A DNA stretch of 59,473 nt from Burkholderiaceae bacterium (GCA_019635275.1 JAHBZV010000013.1:1-59473), one strand, 5' to 3'. Positions 36,445-46,906 are shown, counted from the first letter of the stretch. Notes: generated from the letters alone by a model not told the origin. A program made the numbers and translations.

Positions 36445-37263
36445 ATGTACAAGCTGAAAGCGGCAGAGTGGCGTCCCCAGCACTTCAAGTGGCAGGTGCA
36501 GGACAACGTGGCGATCGTCACGCTGAACCGGCCCGAGCGGAAGAACCCGCTCACCTTCGAGAGCTACGCCGAGCTGCGCGACACCTTCCACCGTCTGCAG
36601 TACGCCGAGGACGTCCGCGCCGTGGTGATCACCGGCGAGGGCGGCAACTTCTGCTCCGGCGGCGACGTGCACGAGATCATCGGGCCGTTGACGAAGATGG
36701 ACATGAACGGGCTGCTGACGTTCACGCGCATGACCGGCAACCTGGTGAAGGAGATGCGCACCTGCCCGCAGCCGATCATCGCCGCCATCGACGGCGTGTG
36801 CGCCGGCGCGGGCGCCATCCTGTCGATGGCTTCCGACCTGCGCTACGCGACGCCGGAGACGAAGACCGCGTTCCTGTTCGTCCGCGTCGGGCTGGCAGGC
36901 TGCGACATGGGCGCCTGCGCGATCCTGCCGCGCATCATCGGGCACGGACGCGCCAGCGAGCTGCTGTACACCGGACGATCGATGAGCGCCGACGAAGGCA
37001 AGGCCTGGGGCTACTTCAACGACGTGGTCCCGCAGGCGCAGGTCCTGCAGAAGGCGATCGACATGGCAAGGTCGCTCGCGACCGGGCCTGCGTTCGCGCA
37101 CTTCATGACCAAGAAGTGCCTGCACCAGGAGTGGAACCAGACCATCGAGCAGGCGCTCGAGACCGAGGCCGAGGCGCAGGCGATCTGCATGCAGACGCAG
37201 GACTTCACCCGCGCCTACAACGCCTTCGTCGCGAAGGAAAAGCCGAAGTTCGAGGGCAACTGA
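36445..37263 (+). CDS. Enoyl-CoA hydratase/isomerase (crotonase) family protein, atypical active site
   Basis: 272 residues with the crotonase fold: '[20 protein letters not shown]', oxyanion-hole segments '[12 protein letters not shown]' and '[19 protein letters not shown]'. The two glutamates of classical enoyl-CoA hydratases appear to be absent: 'GAGAILSMA' stands where 'GGGCELA' is usual, and '[24 protein letters not shown]' where 'PE..LG..PGAGGTQRL' is usual. The Asp in 'GCDMGA' may take a catalytic role. So simple 2-enoyl hydration is not assured. First gene of a unit with the TetR gene 13 bases downstream. Confidence 0.85.
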   Translation: MYKLKAAEWRPQHFKWQVQDNVAIVTLNRPERKNPLTFESYAELRDTFHRLQYAEDVRAVVITGEGGNFCSGGDVHEIIGPLTKMDMNGLLTFTRMTGNLVKEMRTCPQPIIAAIDGVCAGAGAILSMASDLRYATPETKTAFLFVRVGLAGCDMGACAILPRIIGHGRASELLYTGRSMSADEGKAWGYFNDVVPQAQVLQKAIDMARSLATGPAFAHFMTKKCLHQEWNQTIEQALETEAEAQAICMQTQDFTRAYNAFVAKEKPKFEGN

Positions 37264-37276
37264 GGAACGCAGTGCG

Positions 37277-37975
37277 GTGAAATCGCCCGAGCACGTCGCC
37301 AGCGTCGTCAGCGACCCGAAGCTGGTCGAGGAACGGCGCGCCGGGATCCTCGACGCGGCGGTGAAGCTGTTCGCCGAGAACGGCTACTACGTCACGACGA
37401 TCCAGCAGATCGCGAAGGCGAGCGGCGTCAGCATCGGCCTGATCTACCAGTACTTCGGCGACAAGGACGACATCCTGTTCCTGTCGCTGAAGCGGGTGCT
37501 CGATCGCTACGAGACCGAGATTCCCGCGCGCCTCGAGGGCGTCTCGCACCCGGTCGACCGCCTGTGCACCGCCGTGTGGGCCTACTGCTCGATCGTCGAC
37601 GAGCTGCGGCAGGTGGCGGTGCTCACGTACCGGTCGACCGGCTCGCTGCGCGCCGATCGCCGCGCGCTGATCCAGCAGGCCGAGCTGCGGACCAACCGGT
37701 TGCTCGAGCGCTGCGTGCGCGACTGCGTCGACGGGGGCCTCATGCGCCAGCTCGACGAGTTCCTGCTCGTCTACCAGCTGGTGATGTTCTGCCACGCGTG
37801 GGCGCTGAAGAACTGGGCGATGCGCGAGCGCTTCGACCTGGGCGGCTACGTGTCGGGCGGCATCTCGCTGCTGATCGAGCCGTTCCTCACGACGAAGGGC
37901 AAGGCCGCGCTGGCGTCGTTGCGCCGGCGAAGCGGCGATTTTTCCGGACCGCCGGCGCGCGGGTCCGCGGGCTGA
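37277..37975 (+). CDS. TetR/AcrR-family transcriptional regulator
   Basis: 232 residues with GTG start. The N-terminal helix-turn-helix is clear ('RRAGILDAAVKLFAENGYYVTTIQQIAKASGVSIGLIYQYFGDKDDILFLSL'), followed by an all-helical ligand-binding domain. Such regulators in acyl-CoA catabolic clusters usually repress until an acyl-CoA binds. It is encoded inside the putative regulon, between two copies of the same 20-bp palindrome (36345-36364 and 38024-38043). The ligand is unknown. Confidence 0.93.
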   Translation: MKSPEHVASVVSDPKLVEERRAGILDAAVKLFAENGYYVTTIQQIAKASGVSIGLIYQYFGDKDDILFLSLKRVLDRYETEIPARLEGVSHPVDRLCTAVWAYCSIVDELRQVAVLTYRSTGSLRADRRALIQQAELRTNRLLERCVRDCVDGGLMRQLDEFLLVYQLVMFCHAWALKNWAMRERFDLGGYVSGGISLLIEPFLTTKGKAALASLRRRSGDFSGPPARGSAG

Positions 37976-37978
37976 GGC

Positions 37979-37999
37979 GGGGTCGCTGACGACGACCCC
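37979..37999 (+). terminator. Hairpin after the TetR gene
   Basis: GGGGTCG (37979-37985) and CGACCCC (37993-37999) form a perfect 7-bp stem with a 7-base loop just after the TetR stop (37975). No U-tract follows, so termination may be weak or Rho-assisted. Confidence 0.45.
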
Positions 38000-38023
38000 A
38001 TTGGGAAGAGGTGCGGCATCATG

Positions 38024-38043
38024 GTGAATGAACGTTCACTCAC
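38024..38043. promoter_or_regulatory. Palindromic operator 2 (TetR-type)
   Basis: GTGAATGAACGTTCACTCAC: inverted repeat with a single mismatched pair, sharing TGAATGA-N-CGTTCA with operator 1. It lies upstream of the second crotonase gene. This placement argues that the gene starts at 38078 rather than at the in-frame ATG 38021, which would put the operator inside the coding region. Confidence 0.7.
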
Positions 38044-38077
38044 GAACGAGGCCCGGTCGGCTGCGTGGTCGCCCGCG

Positions 38078-38866
38078 ATGGCGCATCCGGCCGCGGCATC
38101 CCCGCCGATCTCGCTGTCGATCGAGGCGGGCGTCGCCGTCGCGACGCTGTGCCGGCCGCCGGTCAACGCGATCGACGACGACTGGGTCGCGCGGCTCGAA
38201 GAGCTGCTCGACGACGCCGAAGGAGACGCTCGCGTGCGCGTGCTGTGGATCCGCAGCGCGCAGCGCGTCTTCTGTGCCGGGGCCGACCTGGAGTTCATGC
38301 GCCAGCGCTTCGCGACCGACGACGGACGACGCGCGATGATCGACTTCACGCGCCGGCTGCAGCAGGTGTACGCGCGCATCGAGCGCAGCGCCCTCGTGTC
38401 GGTCGCGGAGATCGGCGGCGCCGCGCTCGGCGGCGGGTTCGAGCTCGCGCTGGCGTGCGACGTACGGGTGGTCGCCGACGAGGCGAGGCTCGGGTTGCCG
38501 GAAGCGCGGCTCGGCCTGTTGCCGGCGGCCGGCGGCACGCAGCGGATGACGCGCATCTGCGGTGAATCGGTCGCTCGACGCCTGATCCTCGGCGCCGAAG
38601 TGGTGCAGGGCGCCGAGGCGGTCGGCCTCGGGCTGGCCCAGTGGCGCGCGCCGGCGGCAGAACTGCGCGCGACGGCCTGCGGCATCGTCGAGCGCATCGC
38701 CGACCTGCCCGGCGCCGCGCTGCGCGAGAGCAAGCGCTGCATCGCGGCGGCGCTCGACTCGCGGCGCGACGGCTACGAGGTCGAGCTCGAAGGCAGCGGT
38801 GCGCTGCTGTCGCTCGAAGAGACGCAGGAGCGCGTGCGGCGCTTCCTCGACCGCGACGCGTCGTGA
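38078..38866 (+). CDS. Enoyl-CoA hydratase/isomerase family protein
   Basis: 262 residues. Unlike the neighbouring crotonase it keeps both classical glutamates: 'GGAALGGGFELALACD' and 'LGLPEARLGLLPAAGGTQRM'. It should hydrate a 2-enoyl-CoA to the 3-hydroxyacyl-CoA. The frame also opens at ATG 38021, but operator 2 occupies that stretch and the family N-terminus ('SPPISLSIEAGVAVATLCRPPVNAIDDDW') fits ATG 38078. It is followed by the acyl-CoA ligase gene after 41 bases. Confidence 0.88.
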   Translation: MAHPAAASPPISLSIEAGVAVATLCRPPVNAIDDDWVARLEELLDDAEGDARVRVLWIRSAQRVFCAGADLEFMRQRFATDDGRRAMIDFTRRLQQVYARIERSALVSVAEIGGAALGGGFELALACDVRVVADEARLGLPEARLGLLPAAGGTQRMTRICGESVARRLILGAEVVQGAEAVGLGLAQWRAPAAELRATACGIVERIADLPGAALRESKRCIAAALDSRRDGYEVELEGSGALLSLEETQERVRRFLDRDAS

Positions 38867-38907
38867 CAGGGCAGAGGGCCCGACAGGAGCCCGGGGAGGG
38901 GGAGACA

Positions 38908-40569
38908 ATGGAGGGGATGCAGGTCGACCCGCGCAGGATCGCGATGGAGCGCGAGCGCGGCATCTGGCCGGATCGCGTGCTCACCGACTACCTGGATCGG
39001 TGGATCGAGGAGAAGGGCAACGCCACCGCGTTGATCGGATACCGCGAGGAGAGCGGCGCCACCGTGCGCCTGAGCTGGCGAGAGCTCGGCGACCGGGTGG
39101 CGCGGATCGCGCAGGGCCTCGCGACGCGCGGCGTGGGCCGAGGCGACGTGGTCTCGCTGCAGTTGCCGAACTGGTGGGAGTTCGTCGCCGTGCACCTGGC
39201 GTGCCTGCGCATCGGCGCGATCACCAATCCGCTGATGCCGATCTTTCGCCATCGCGAGCTCTCGTTCATGGTGGGCCACGCCGAGTCGAAGGTGTTCATC
39301 GCGCCATCGCAGTTTCGCGGCTTCGACCACGGGGCGCTCGCGCGCTCGCTGAGCTACGAGCTGCCATCGCTGCAGCACGTGTTCCTGGTCGACGGCGACG
39401 GCGCCGACTCGTTCGAGCGTGCGCTGCTCGACGGGCCGGCCGACCCCGCCTTCGCTCGCGGCACCTCGATCGACGGCAACGGCCTGGTGCAGCTGCTGTA
39501 CACCTCGGGCACCACCGGGGAACCCAAGGGCGTGCTGCACACGTCGAACACGCTGCTCGGCACGATCCTGCAGTTCATCGAGCGGCTCGAGTGCTCGGAT
39601 CGCGACGTGGTCTTCATGCCGTCGCCGCTCGCGCACCAGGCCGGTTTCGCCTACGGCCTGATGCTCGGCGTGATCCTCGGCGCGCCGATCGTGCTGCTCG
39701 ACATCTGGCACCCGCGACGCGCGGTCGAGCTGATGGAGCAGTACCGCGCCACCTACACGTTCGCCTCCACGCCGTTCCTGGCCGACCTGGCGCAGTTCGA
39801 CGGGATCGAGCAGCGCGACCTGCGATCGTTTCGACTGTTCGTCACGTCGGGCGCGCCGATCCCGCCGATCGTCGTCAGGCAGGCGCAGGAGAACCTCGGC
39901 GTCACGGTCGTCGCGAGCTGGGGGATGAGCGAGGTCTGCTCGGCGACGACGACGCTGCTCTCCGGACACAAGGTCCAGGAGAGCGACGGCGTCGCGGTGC
40001 CGGGTTCCGAGGTCAAGGTGGTCGACGACCAGGGACGCGAGATGCCGTGCGGCCAGCAGGGCTCGCTGCGGGTGCGCAGCGCGGCGCTGTTCGTCGGCTA
40101 CCTGAAGCGACCGCAGCTCTACTCGGTGGACGAGGAAGGCTGGTTCAACACCGGCGACATCGCGCGGATGGACGACGAGGGCTACATCCGGATATGCGGA
40201 CGCGACAAGGACATCGTGATCCGCGGCGGCGAGAACATCCCGGTGGTCGAGATCGAGGCCGCGCTGTACCGGATGCCCGGCATCCTCGAAGCAGCGATCG
40301 TCGGCATGCCCGATCCGCGCCTGGGCGAGCGCGCCTGCGCGTTCGTCGCGGTGCACCCCGGCGCTCACGTCGACATGGCGGCGATGCGCGCGTTCCTCGA
40401 GGCGCAGGAGATCAGCAAGAGCTTCTGGCCCGAGCGGCTCGAGATTCTCGAGCAGCTGCCGCGCAATCCGACCGGCAAGGTGTTGAAGTTCGTGTTGCGC
40501 CAGATGGCGCAGAAGCTGGTCGACGCGCAGTCGCAGCAGGCAGGCGCAGCGCGCGACCGCGCGTCGTGA
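38908..40569 (+). CDS. AMP-dependent acyl-CoA ligase (cyclohexanecarboxylate-CoA ligase-like)
   Basis: 553 residues of the ANL superfamily: P-loop 'LLYTSGTTGEPKGVLHT', 'SWGMSEVCSATT', 'GWFNTGDIARMDDEGYIRICGRDKDIVIRGGENI' and the catalytic Lys in 'PRNPTGKVLKFVLRQ'. The overall sequence reminds me of AliA-type cyclohexanecarboxylate-CoA ligases and related medium-chain ligases; this is a resemblance, not a proven substrate. With the acyl-CoA dehydrogenase and two crotonases it would start a beta-oxidation-like route for a carboxylic acid. Shine-Dalgarno 'GGGAGGGGGAG' precedes ATG 38908; ATG 38917 is an alternative. Confidence 0.87.
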   Translation: MEGMQVDPRRIAMERERGIWPDRVLTDYLDRWIEEKGNATALIGYREESGATVRLSWRELGDRVARIAQGLATRGVGRGDVVSLQLPNWWEFVAVHLACLRIGAITNPLMPIFRHRELSFMVGHAESKVFIAPSQFRGFDHGALARSLSYELPSLQHVFLVDGDGADSFERALLDGPADPAFARGTSIDGNGLVQLLYTSGTTGEPKGVLHTSNTLLGTILQFIERLECSDRDVVFMPSPLAHQAGFAYGLMLGVILGAPIVLLDIWHPRRAVELMEQYRATYTFASTPFLADLAQFDGIEQRDLRSFRLFVTSGAPIPPIVVRQAQENLGVTVVASWGMSEVCSATTTLLSGHKVQESDGVAVPGSEVKVVDDQGREMPCGQQGSLRVRSAALFVGYLKRPQLYSVDEEGWFNTGDIARMDDEGYIRICGRDKDIVIRGGENIPVVEIEAALYRMPGILEAAIVGMPDPRLGERACAFVAVHPGAHVDMAAMRAFLEAQEISKSFWPERLEILEQLPRNPTGKVLKFVLRQMAQKLVDAQSQQAGAARDRAS

Positions 40570-40632
40570 CGGCCGGCGGCGGCATCCAGTAGACTTGGCG
40601 GCGTCGCCAGTCTCCCGGATCCGCTGCCCGGC

Positions 40633-41912
<1,280 letters not shown>

Positions 41913-41913
<1 letters not shown>

Positions 41914-43142
41914 TGCGCCCGCCCGCGCCGGCGCGCAGCGCGCCCTCGTACCTGCCGGTGCTGCTGTTCGGGTGCGCGATCCTCGTGATCTCCACCGGCG
42001 TGCGTTCGTCGTTCGGCCTGTTCCTGCCCGAGATGACGCAGGCGCGAGGATGGTCGCGCGAGACCTTCTCGTTCGCGATCGCGATCCAGAACCTGATGTG
42101 GGGCCTGGGCGGCTCGTTTCTCGGCGCGATGGCCGACAAGTACGGCTCGATGCGAACGCTGCTGCTGGGCGCGTTGCTCTACGTGGTCGGCTTTCTCGGC
42201 ATGGCGTGGGCCGAATCGGGCGCCGCGCTGTCGCTGTCGGCGGGCGTCGTCATGGGCATCGCGATCGGCGGCACGTCGTTCGGGATCATCCTCGCCACGC
42301 TGGGGCGCGTCGTTCCGGCCGAGCAGCGCAGCCTGGCCTTCGGCATCGGGGTCGCCGCGGGCTCTTTCGGACAGTTCCTGTTCCTGCCGCTGGCAGGCAG
42401 GCTGATCTCCGCGCTCGGATGGCAGTCGGCGCTGCTCGTGCACGCGGCGATCGTCGCGCTGATCCTGCTGCTCGCGCTCGGCGTGCGCGGCGAGCACGAG
42501 GCCGCGGCGCGCGCGGGTTCCGTCCGGCTGTCCGACGCGCTTCGCGGGGCGGTCGCCGACCGCAGCTTCCACCTGCTGTTCTGGGGCTACTTCGTCTGCG
42601 GCCTGCAGGTGGTGTTCATCCAGCTTCACCTGCCGGCCTACCTGCTCGACAAGGGGCTCTCGGCCAACGTCGGCGCGACCGCCGTGGCGCTGATCGGGTT
42701 GTTCAACGTGGCCGGATCGTTCGCCGCGGGCATGCTCGGTCAGAAGCTCTCGCGCAAGTGGCTGCTGGCGGGCATCTACGTCGCGCGCTCGGTCGTGATC
42801 GGCCTGTTCCTGCTCGCGCCGCTGAGCCAGGCGTCGGTGTACCTGTTCAGCGCGGCGATCGGCCTGCTCTGGCTCTCCACGGTGCCGCTCACCAACGCAC
42901 TGGTCGGCCAGCGCTGGGGCGTGCAGTACCTCGGTCTTCTGGGCGGCGTGATCTTCTTCGGTCACCAGATCGGCAGCTTCCTCGGCGCCTGGCTCGGCGG
43001 CCGCTTCTTCGACCTGTTCGGCAACTACGACTACGCGTGGGCGATGGTGATCGCGTTCGGTGCCTTCGCCGCGCTGGTCCACGCGCCGATCGACCAGCGG
43101 CCGATGGGCCAGCGCCGCGCGCCAACGGCGGCGCGCGCGTAG
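41913..43142 (+). CDS. MFS transporter
   Basis: 409 residues with about 12 membrane helices and MFS features: 'GVRSSFGLFLPEMTQARGWSRETFSFAIAI' in helices 1-2 and 'LGAMADKYGSMRTLLLGALL' (loop 2-3 motif A). The pattern is close to the OFA/monocarboxylate-like group of secondary transporters. Substrate unknown. The one-base overlap with hemL makes the two translationally coupled, which is unusual for these functions and may reflect export or import of a related metabolite, or just operon packing. Confidence 0.9.
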
Positions 43143-43187
43143 CCCGCCGGCGGATGCGCCCTGCGGGCGTCGCTTTCGCGGCAGGGT

Positions 43188-43213
43188 GCGCCGGCCGCAG
43201 AGCGGGCCGGCGC
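43188..43213. terminator. Candidate bidirectional terminator
   Basis: Perfect 9-bp stem GCGCCGGCC (43188-43196) with GGCCGGCGC (43205-43213), 8-base loop, between the convergent MFS and thiolase genes. No U-tract on either side. Confidence 0.45.
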
Positions 43214-43223
43214 GGTTCGGCCG

Positions 43224-44408
43224 TCAGGCGCGTTCGAAGATCGCCGCGATGCCCTGTCCGCCGCCGATGCACATCGTGACCAGTGCGCGGCGCCCGCCGG
43301 TGCGCTGCAGCTCGTAGAGCGCCTTGACGGTGATCAGCGCGCCGGTGGCGCCGACCGGGTGGCCGATCGAGATCCCCGAGCCGTTGGGGTTGACCCGCGC
43401 CGGATCGAGGTCGAGGTCGCGCGTCACCGCCAGCGCCTGTGCGGCGAACGCCTCGTTGGCCTCGACGACGTCGATCTCGTGCGCCTTCAGGCCGGCCTTC
43501 TCGAGCGCCTTGCGCGAAGCGGGCACGGGGCCGATCCCCATGTAGGCGGGGTCGACGCCGGCATGCGCGTACGAGACGAGCCGTGCCAGCGGCGCGAGGC
43601 CGCGCGCCTCGGCGGCGCGTCGCTCCATCAGCACGAGGGCCGCGGCGCCGTCGTTGATGCCCGACGCGTTGCCCGGCGTGACGGTGCCGTCCTCTTTCGC
43701 GAACACCGGCTTGAGCTTGCGCATCTCCTCGATCGTCGCATCGTGGCGGATGTGCTCGTCGGCGGCGAACGTGGTCGTGCCTTTGCGCGACTTTAGCTCG
43801 ATCGGCAGGATCTGCGACGCGAAGCGGCCCTCGCGGGTCGCGAGCGACGCGCGCCGATGGCTCTCGACCGCCAGCGCGTCCTGGTCCTCGCGCGAGATGC
43901 CCCACTTCTTCGCGACGTTTTCCGCGGTCACGCCCATGTGCACGTCGTGGAACGGGTCGTGCAGCGCGCCCGTCATCATGTCGACGACGCGCGCGTCGCC
44001 CATCCGCGCGCCCCAGCGGGCGGCCGGCATCGAGTAGGGGCCGCGGCTCATCACCTCGGCGCCTCCGGCGACGGCGGCGTCGGCGTCGCCGAGCAGGATC
44101 GCCTGCGACGCGGAGACGATCGCCTGCATGCCCGAGCCGCACAGCCGGTTCAGCGTCATCGCCGGCACGTCCTGCGACAGGCCGCCCTCGAGTGCGGCGA
44201 CGCGCGCCAGGTACATGTCGCGCGGCTCGGTATTGATCACGTGCCCGAAGACGACGTGCTGGACGTCGCCGGCACCGAGCCCGGCTCGCGCGACCGCCTC
44301 GCGCACCACCATCGCGCCGAGCCGGGTCGGCGCGTGATCCTTCAGGCTGCCGCCGAAGGTTCCCACTGCGGTGCGCACTGCGCTGACGACGACGACTTCA
44401 CGGTTCAT
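43224..44408 (-). CDS. bktB: Acetyl-CoA C-acyltransferase (beta-ketothiolase, BktB-like)
   Basis: 394-residue thiolase. The active-site residues are present: Cys90 in 'LNRLCGSGMQ', His in 'GISIGHPVGATGA' and Cys in 'VTMCIGGGQG' near the C-terminus. Stretches such as 'TEPRDMYLARVAALEGG' and 'PAARWGARMGDARVVDMM' look very like Cupriavidus BktB, which condenses acetyl-CoA with acetyl- or propionyl-CoA for polyhydroxyalkanoate synthesis and can also cleave 3-ketoacyl-CoA. The PHA depolymerase at 48768 supports PHA metabolism in this organism. It is 64 bases downstream of the esterase gene. Confidence 0.92.
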   Translation of the reverse strand: MNREVVVVSAVRTAVGTFGGSLKDHAPTRLGAMVVREAVARAGLGAGDVQHVVFGHVINTEPRDMYLARVAALEGGLSQDVPAMTLNRLCGSGMQAIVSASQAILLGDADAAVAGGAEVMSRGPYSMPAARWGARMGDARVVDMMTGALHDPFHDVHMGVTAENVAKKWGISREDQDALAVESHRRASLATREGRFASQILPIELKSRKGTTTFAADEHIRHDATIEEMRKLKPVFAKEDGTVTPGNASGINDGAAALVLMERRAAEARGLAPLARLVSYAHAGVDPAYMGIGPVPASRKALEKAGLKAHEIDVVEANEAFAAQALAVTRDLDLDPARVNPNGSGISIGHPVGATGALITVKALYELQRTGGRRALVTMCIGGGQGIAAIFERA

Positions 44409-44472
44409 GGCTTGTCCTCCAGGGGATTGCTTACGGAAGGGAGATCGAGGGTCGGCGCCGGCGTGCGGCCGC

Positions 44473-45159
44473 TCAGTGAAGCGTCGAGCCGTTGCGCGCG
44501 CGCCGAGTGCGTCCGCGGAACAGCGTCTGCAGCACGCGCGTGGTGCCGAGATTGACCATCGCCTGGCCGATCGAGTGCGCTTCGTCGGCCGCGATGTCCA
44601 GCGTGACGTCGGCCCCCGCGGCGCTCAGCCCGCGATAGGCGCGCTGCGCGTGCACGGCGGGCACGAGGCTGTCGAACTCGCCGTGCACGAGGTGGATCGT
44701 CGGCGCGATTCTCTCCGCGGGGGCGATCGGCCGCGCGAGCTGGCCGGCGTACGACACGACGATCGACGCGAGCCGCGCGTGCGAGCGCGCCAGCTCGAGC
44801 GCGACGGTCGCGCCCTGCGAGAACCCGACGACGACGGTGCGCGCGCCCTCGATGCCGGTGGCGAGCTGCAGGGCTTCGAGGCGCCGCGCCACCGCGGCGC
44901 AGGCGTCCTCGATCCGCGGTTGCCGGTCGGCGGACACCCCGCGCGCGTCGAACCAGTCCTTGCCGCGGTGCGCGGAGCCCTCGCGAAGCGCCTCGAGGAT
45001 CGCCGCTGTCGCGCCGGGGAACTTCAGCTGCCAGGCGAGCGCGATCGGCGCGAAGGCTTCCGCGCTCGAGCCGGCGCCGTGCAGGAACACCAGCAGGCGC
45101 CGCGGGGCCTGCGCCGACTGGGGCGGCAACTCGAGCCACAACTGGCCGGCCCGGTTCAA
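44473..45159 (-). CDS. Alpha/beta hydrolase, carboxylesterase (YpfH-like)
   Basis: 228-residue serine hydrolase of the phospholipase/carboxylesterase family: 'LLVFLHGAGSSAEAF' oxyanion region, nucleophile Ser114 in 'VVGFSQGATVALEL', Asp in 'LVHGEFDSLVP' and His in 'ADEAHSIG'. Cytoplasmic, no signal peptide. Substrate unknown; E. coli YpfH is a comparable esterase. The start is TTG 45159, as no ATG/GTG fits upstream of 'LWLELPPQSAQAPRRLLVF'; it lies 13 bases after the PiT stop, so it is in the phosphate-transport operon. Confidence 0.85.
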   Translation of the reverse strand: MNRAGQLWLELPPQSAQAPRRLLVFLHGAGSSAEAFAPIALAWQLKFPGATAAILEALREGSAHRGKDWFDARGVSADRQPRIEDACAAVARRLEALQLATGIEGARTVVVGFSQGATVALELARSHARLASIVVSYAGQLARPIAPAERIAPTIHLVHGEFDSLVPAVHAQRAYRGLSAAGADVTLDIAADEAHSIGQAMVNLGTTRVLQTLFRGRTRRARNGSTLH

Positions 45160-45172
45160 CTGCTGCGGCCTC

Positions 45173-46183
45173 CTACAGGAACTTCGAGCCGATCCACCAG
45201 GCGAGGGCGGCCATCGCCGCCGACGCCGGAATCGTGAGGATCCAGGCCCAGACGATGTTGCCGGCCAGCCCCCAGCGCACGGCCGAGAACTTCTGCGACG
45301 AGCCGACGCCGACGATGGCGCCGGTGATCGTGTGCGTGGTCGACACCGGGATTCCGAAGCCGGACGCGATGAACAGCGTGATCGCTCCGCCCGCCTCGGC
45401 GCAGAACCCGCCGACCGGCTTGAGCTTGGTGATCTTCTGGCCCATTGTCTTCACGATGCGCCAGCCCCCGAAGAGGGTTCCCAGCCCGATGGCGAGGTAG
45501 CACGACAGCACCACCCAGTACGGCGGATGGTGCTCGGCGGTCGAGCTCAGCCCGGCGGCGATCAACAGCAGCCAGATGATGCCCATCGTCTTCTGCGCGT
45601 CGTTGCTGCCGTGGCCGATGCTGTAGAGCGCCGACGAGGCCAGCTGCAGTCGTCGGAACCAGCGGTCGGTGCTGCGCGGCGTGGAGCGGAAGAAGGCCCA
45701 CGACACCCCGAGCATCAGCGCGGAGCCTAGGATGAAGCCGAGCGTGGGCGAGATCACGATGAACAGCGCCACCTTGGTGATGCCGCTGCCCAGCAGCGAG
45801 CCGGCGCCGGACTTGGCGATCGTCGCGCCGATCAGCCCGCCGATCAGCGCGTGCGAGGAGCTCGACGGAATCCCGGACCACCAGGTGATGATGTTCCAGG
45901 CGAGCGCGCCGGCCAGCGCGCCGAAGATCACGACGTGGTCGACGACGGTTGGGTCGACGATGCCCTTGCCGACCGTGGCCGCCACCTTCAGCTCGAACAT
46001 GAACAGCGCGAGGAAATTGAAGGTCGCCGCCCAGGCGACCGCCTGGTAGGGCTTGAGCACGCCGGTCGACACGACGGTGGCGATCGAATTCGCCGCGTCG
46101 TGGAAGCCGTTCATGAAGTCGAACGCGAGCGCCAGCACCACCAGGAACACGACGACCGAGAAGCTGATGTGCAGCGTCGTCAT
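45173..46183 (-). CDS. pit: Inorganic phosphate transporter, PiT family
   Basis: 336 residues, about ten helices, with the duplicated PiT signature: 'AFDFMNGFHDAANSIATVVSTG' near the N-terminus and 'SIGHGSNDAQKTMGI' in the middle, plus 'SGFGIPVSTTHTITGAIVGVG'. Low-affinity metal-phosphate:H+ or Na+ symporter of the inner membrane. The ATG overlaps the stop of the upstream DUF47 gene (ATGA, 46180-46183); DUF47-PiT pairing is widespread. Confidence 0.95.
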   Translation of the reverse strand: MTTLHISFSVVVFLVVLALAFDFMNGFHDAANSIATVVSTGVLKPYQAVAWAATFNFLALFMFELKVAATVGKGIVDPTVVDHVVIFGALAGALAWNIITWWSGIPSSSSHALIGGLIGATIAKSGAGSLLGSGITKVALFIVISPTLGFILGSALMLGVSWAFFRSTPRSTDRWFRRLQLASSALYSIGHGSNDAQKTMGIIWLLLIAAGLSSTAEHHPPYWVVLSCYLAIGLGTLFGGWRIVKTMGQKITKLKPVGGFCAEAGGAITLFIASGFGIPVSTTHTITGAIVGVGSSQKFSAVRWGLAGNIVWAWILTIPASAAMAALAWWIGSKFL

Positions 46184-46815
46184 GCGTTCTCGAGCACGAC
46201 GCCTTCGAGTACGTTGGCGACGTCCTCGCACTTGTCGGATACCGACTCGAGGAGCTCGTAGATCGCCTTGAGCTTGATGAGCTGTCGGACGTCGCTCTCG
46301 TCGCGAAAGAGCTTCGACATCGCCGAGCGCATCACGCGGTCGGCGTCGGATTCGAGCCGGTCGATCTCGGTGCAGATCTTCAGGATCGTTTCGGCGTTCT
46401 CCATGCTGTCGAGCAGGTTCACGGCCGCCTTGACGCGATCGCAGCACATCTCGTTGATCTCGGCGAGTTGCTGCGCCTCCGGCGAGATGCGCTGCAGGTC
46501 GTACAGCATCGCAGACTCGGCGACGTCCTGGATCAGGTCGAGGATGTCGTCCATCGTCGTGATCAGCTTGTGGATGTCGTCGCGGTCGAACGGCGTGATG
46601 AACGTCTTGTGCAGCAACGAGACCGTCTCGTGCGTGACCTTGTCCGCGTCCTTTTCGGCGCGGTCGATGGCGTCGATGTGCTGGCGGCGTGCCGCCACGT
46701 CGCCGTAGTCGCTCATCAGCCTTGCCAGCGCGCGGCTGCCGCTCGCGATCTGGTCGGCGTGCTGGTCGAACAACTCGAAGAAATTGCCCTCGCGGGGCAT
46801 CAGGCGTCCGAACAT
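46180..46815 (-). CDS. DUF47 family PhoU-like protein (PiT accessory)
   Basis: 211-residue all-helical PhoU-like protein ('FFELFDQHADQIASGSRALARLM', 'KVTHETVSLLHKTFITPFDRDDIHKLITTMDDILDLIQD'). DUF47 proteins are encoded with PiT transporters and are thought to regulate or assist them. Translation is coupled to pit by ATGA. Length is typical. No membrane segments. Confidence 0.93.
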   Translation of the reverse strand: MFGRLMPREGNFFELFDQHADQIASGSRALARLMSDYGDVAARRQHIDAIDRAEKDADKVTHETVSLLHKTFITPFDRDDIHKLITTMDDILDLIQDVAESAMLYDLQRISPEAQQLAEINEMCCDRVKAAVNLLDSMENAETILKICTEIDRLESDADRVMRSAMSKLFRDESDVRQLIKLKAIYELLESVSDKCEDVANVLEGVVLENA

Positions 46816-46906
46816 GCTGGATTCCCGGGAAGGTGGGCGCCGGGCCGAATCGGGGTGGCGCGCCGGCGAGAGTTCGCAGCGAAGGGTAACAGAAATGACC
46901 GGCGAT

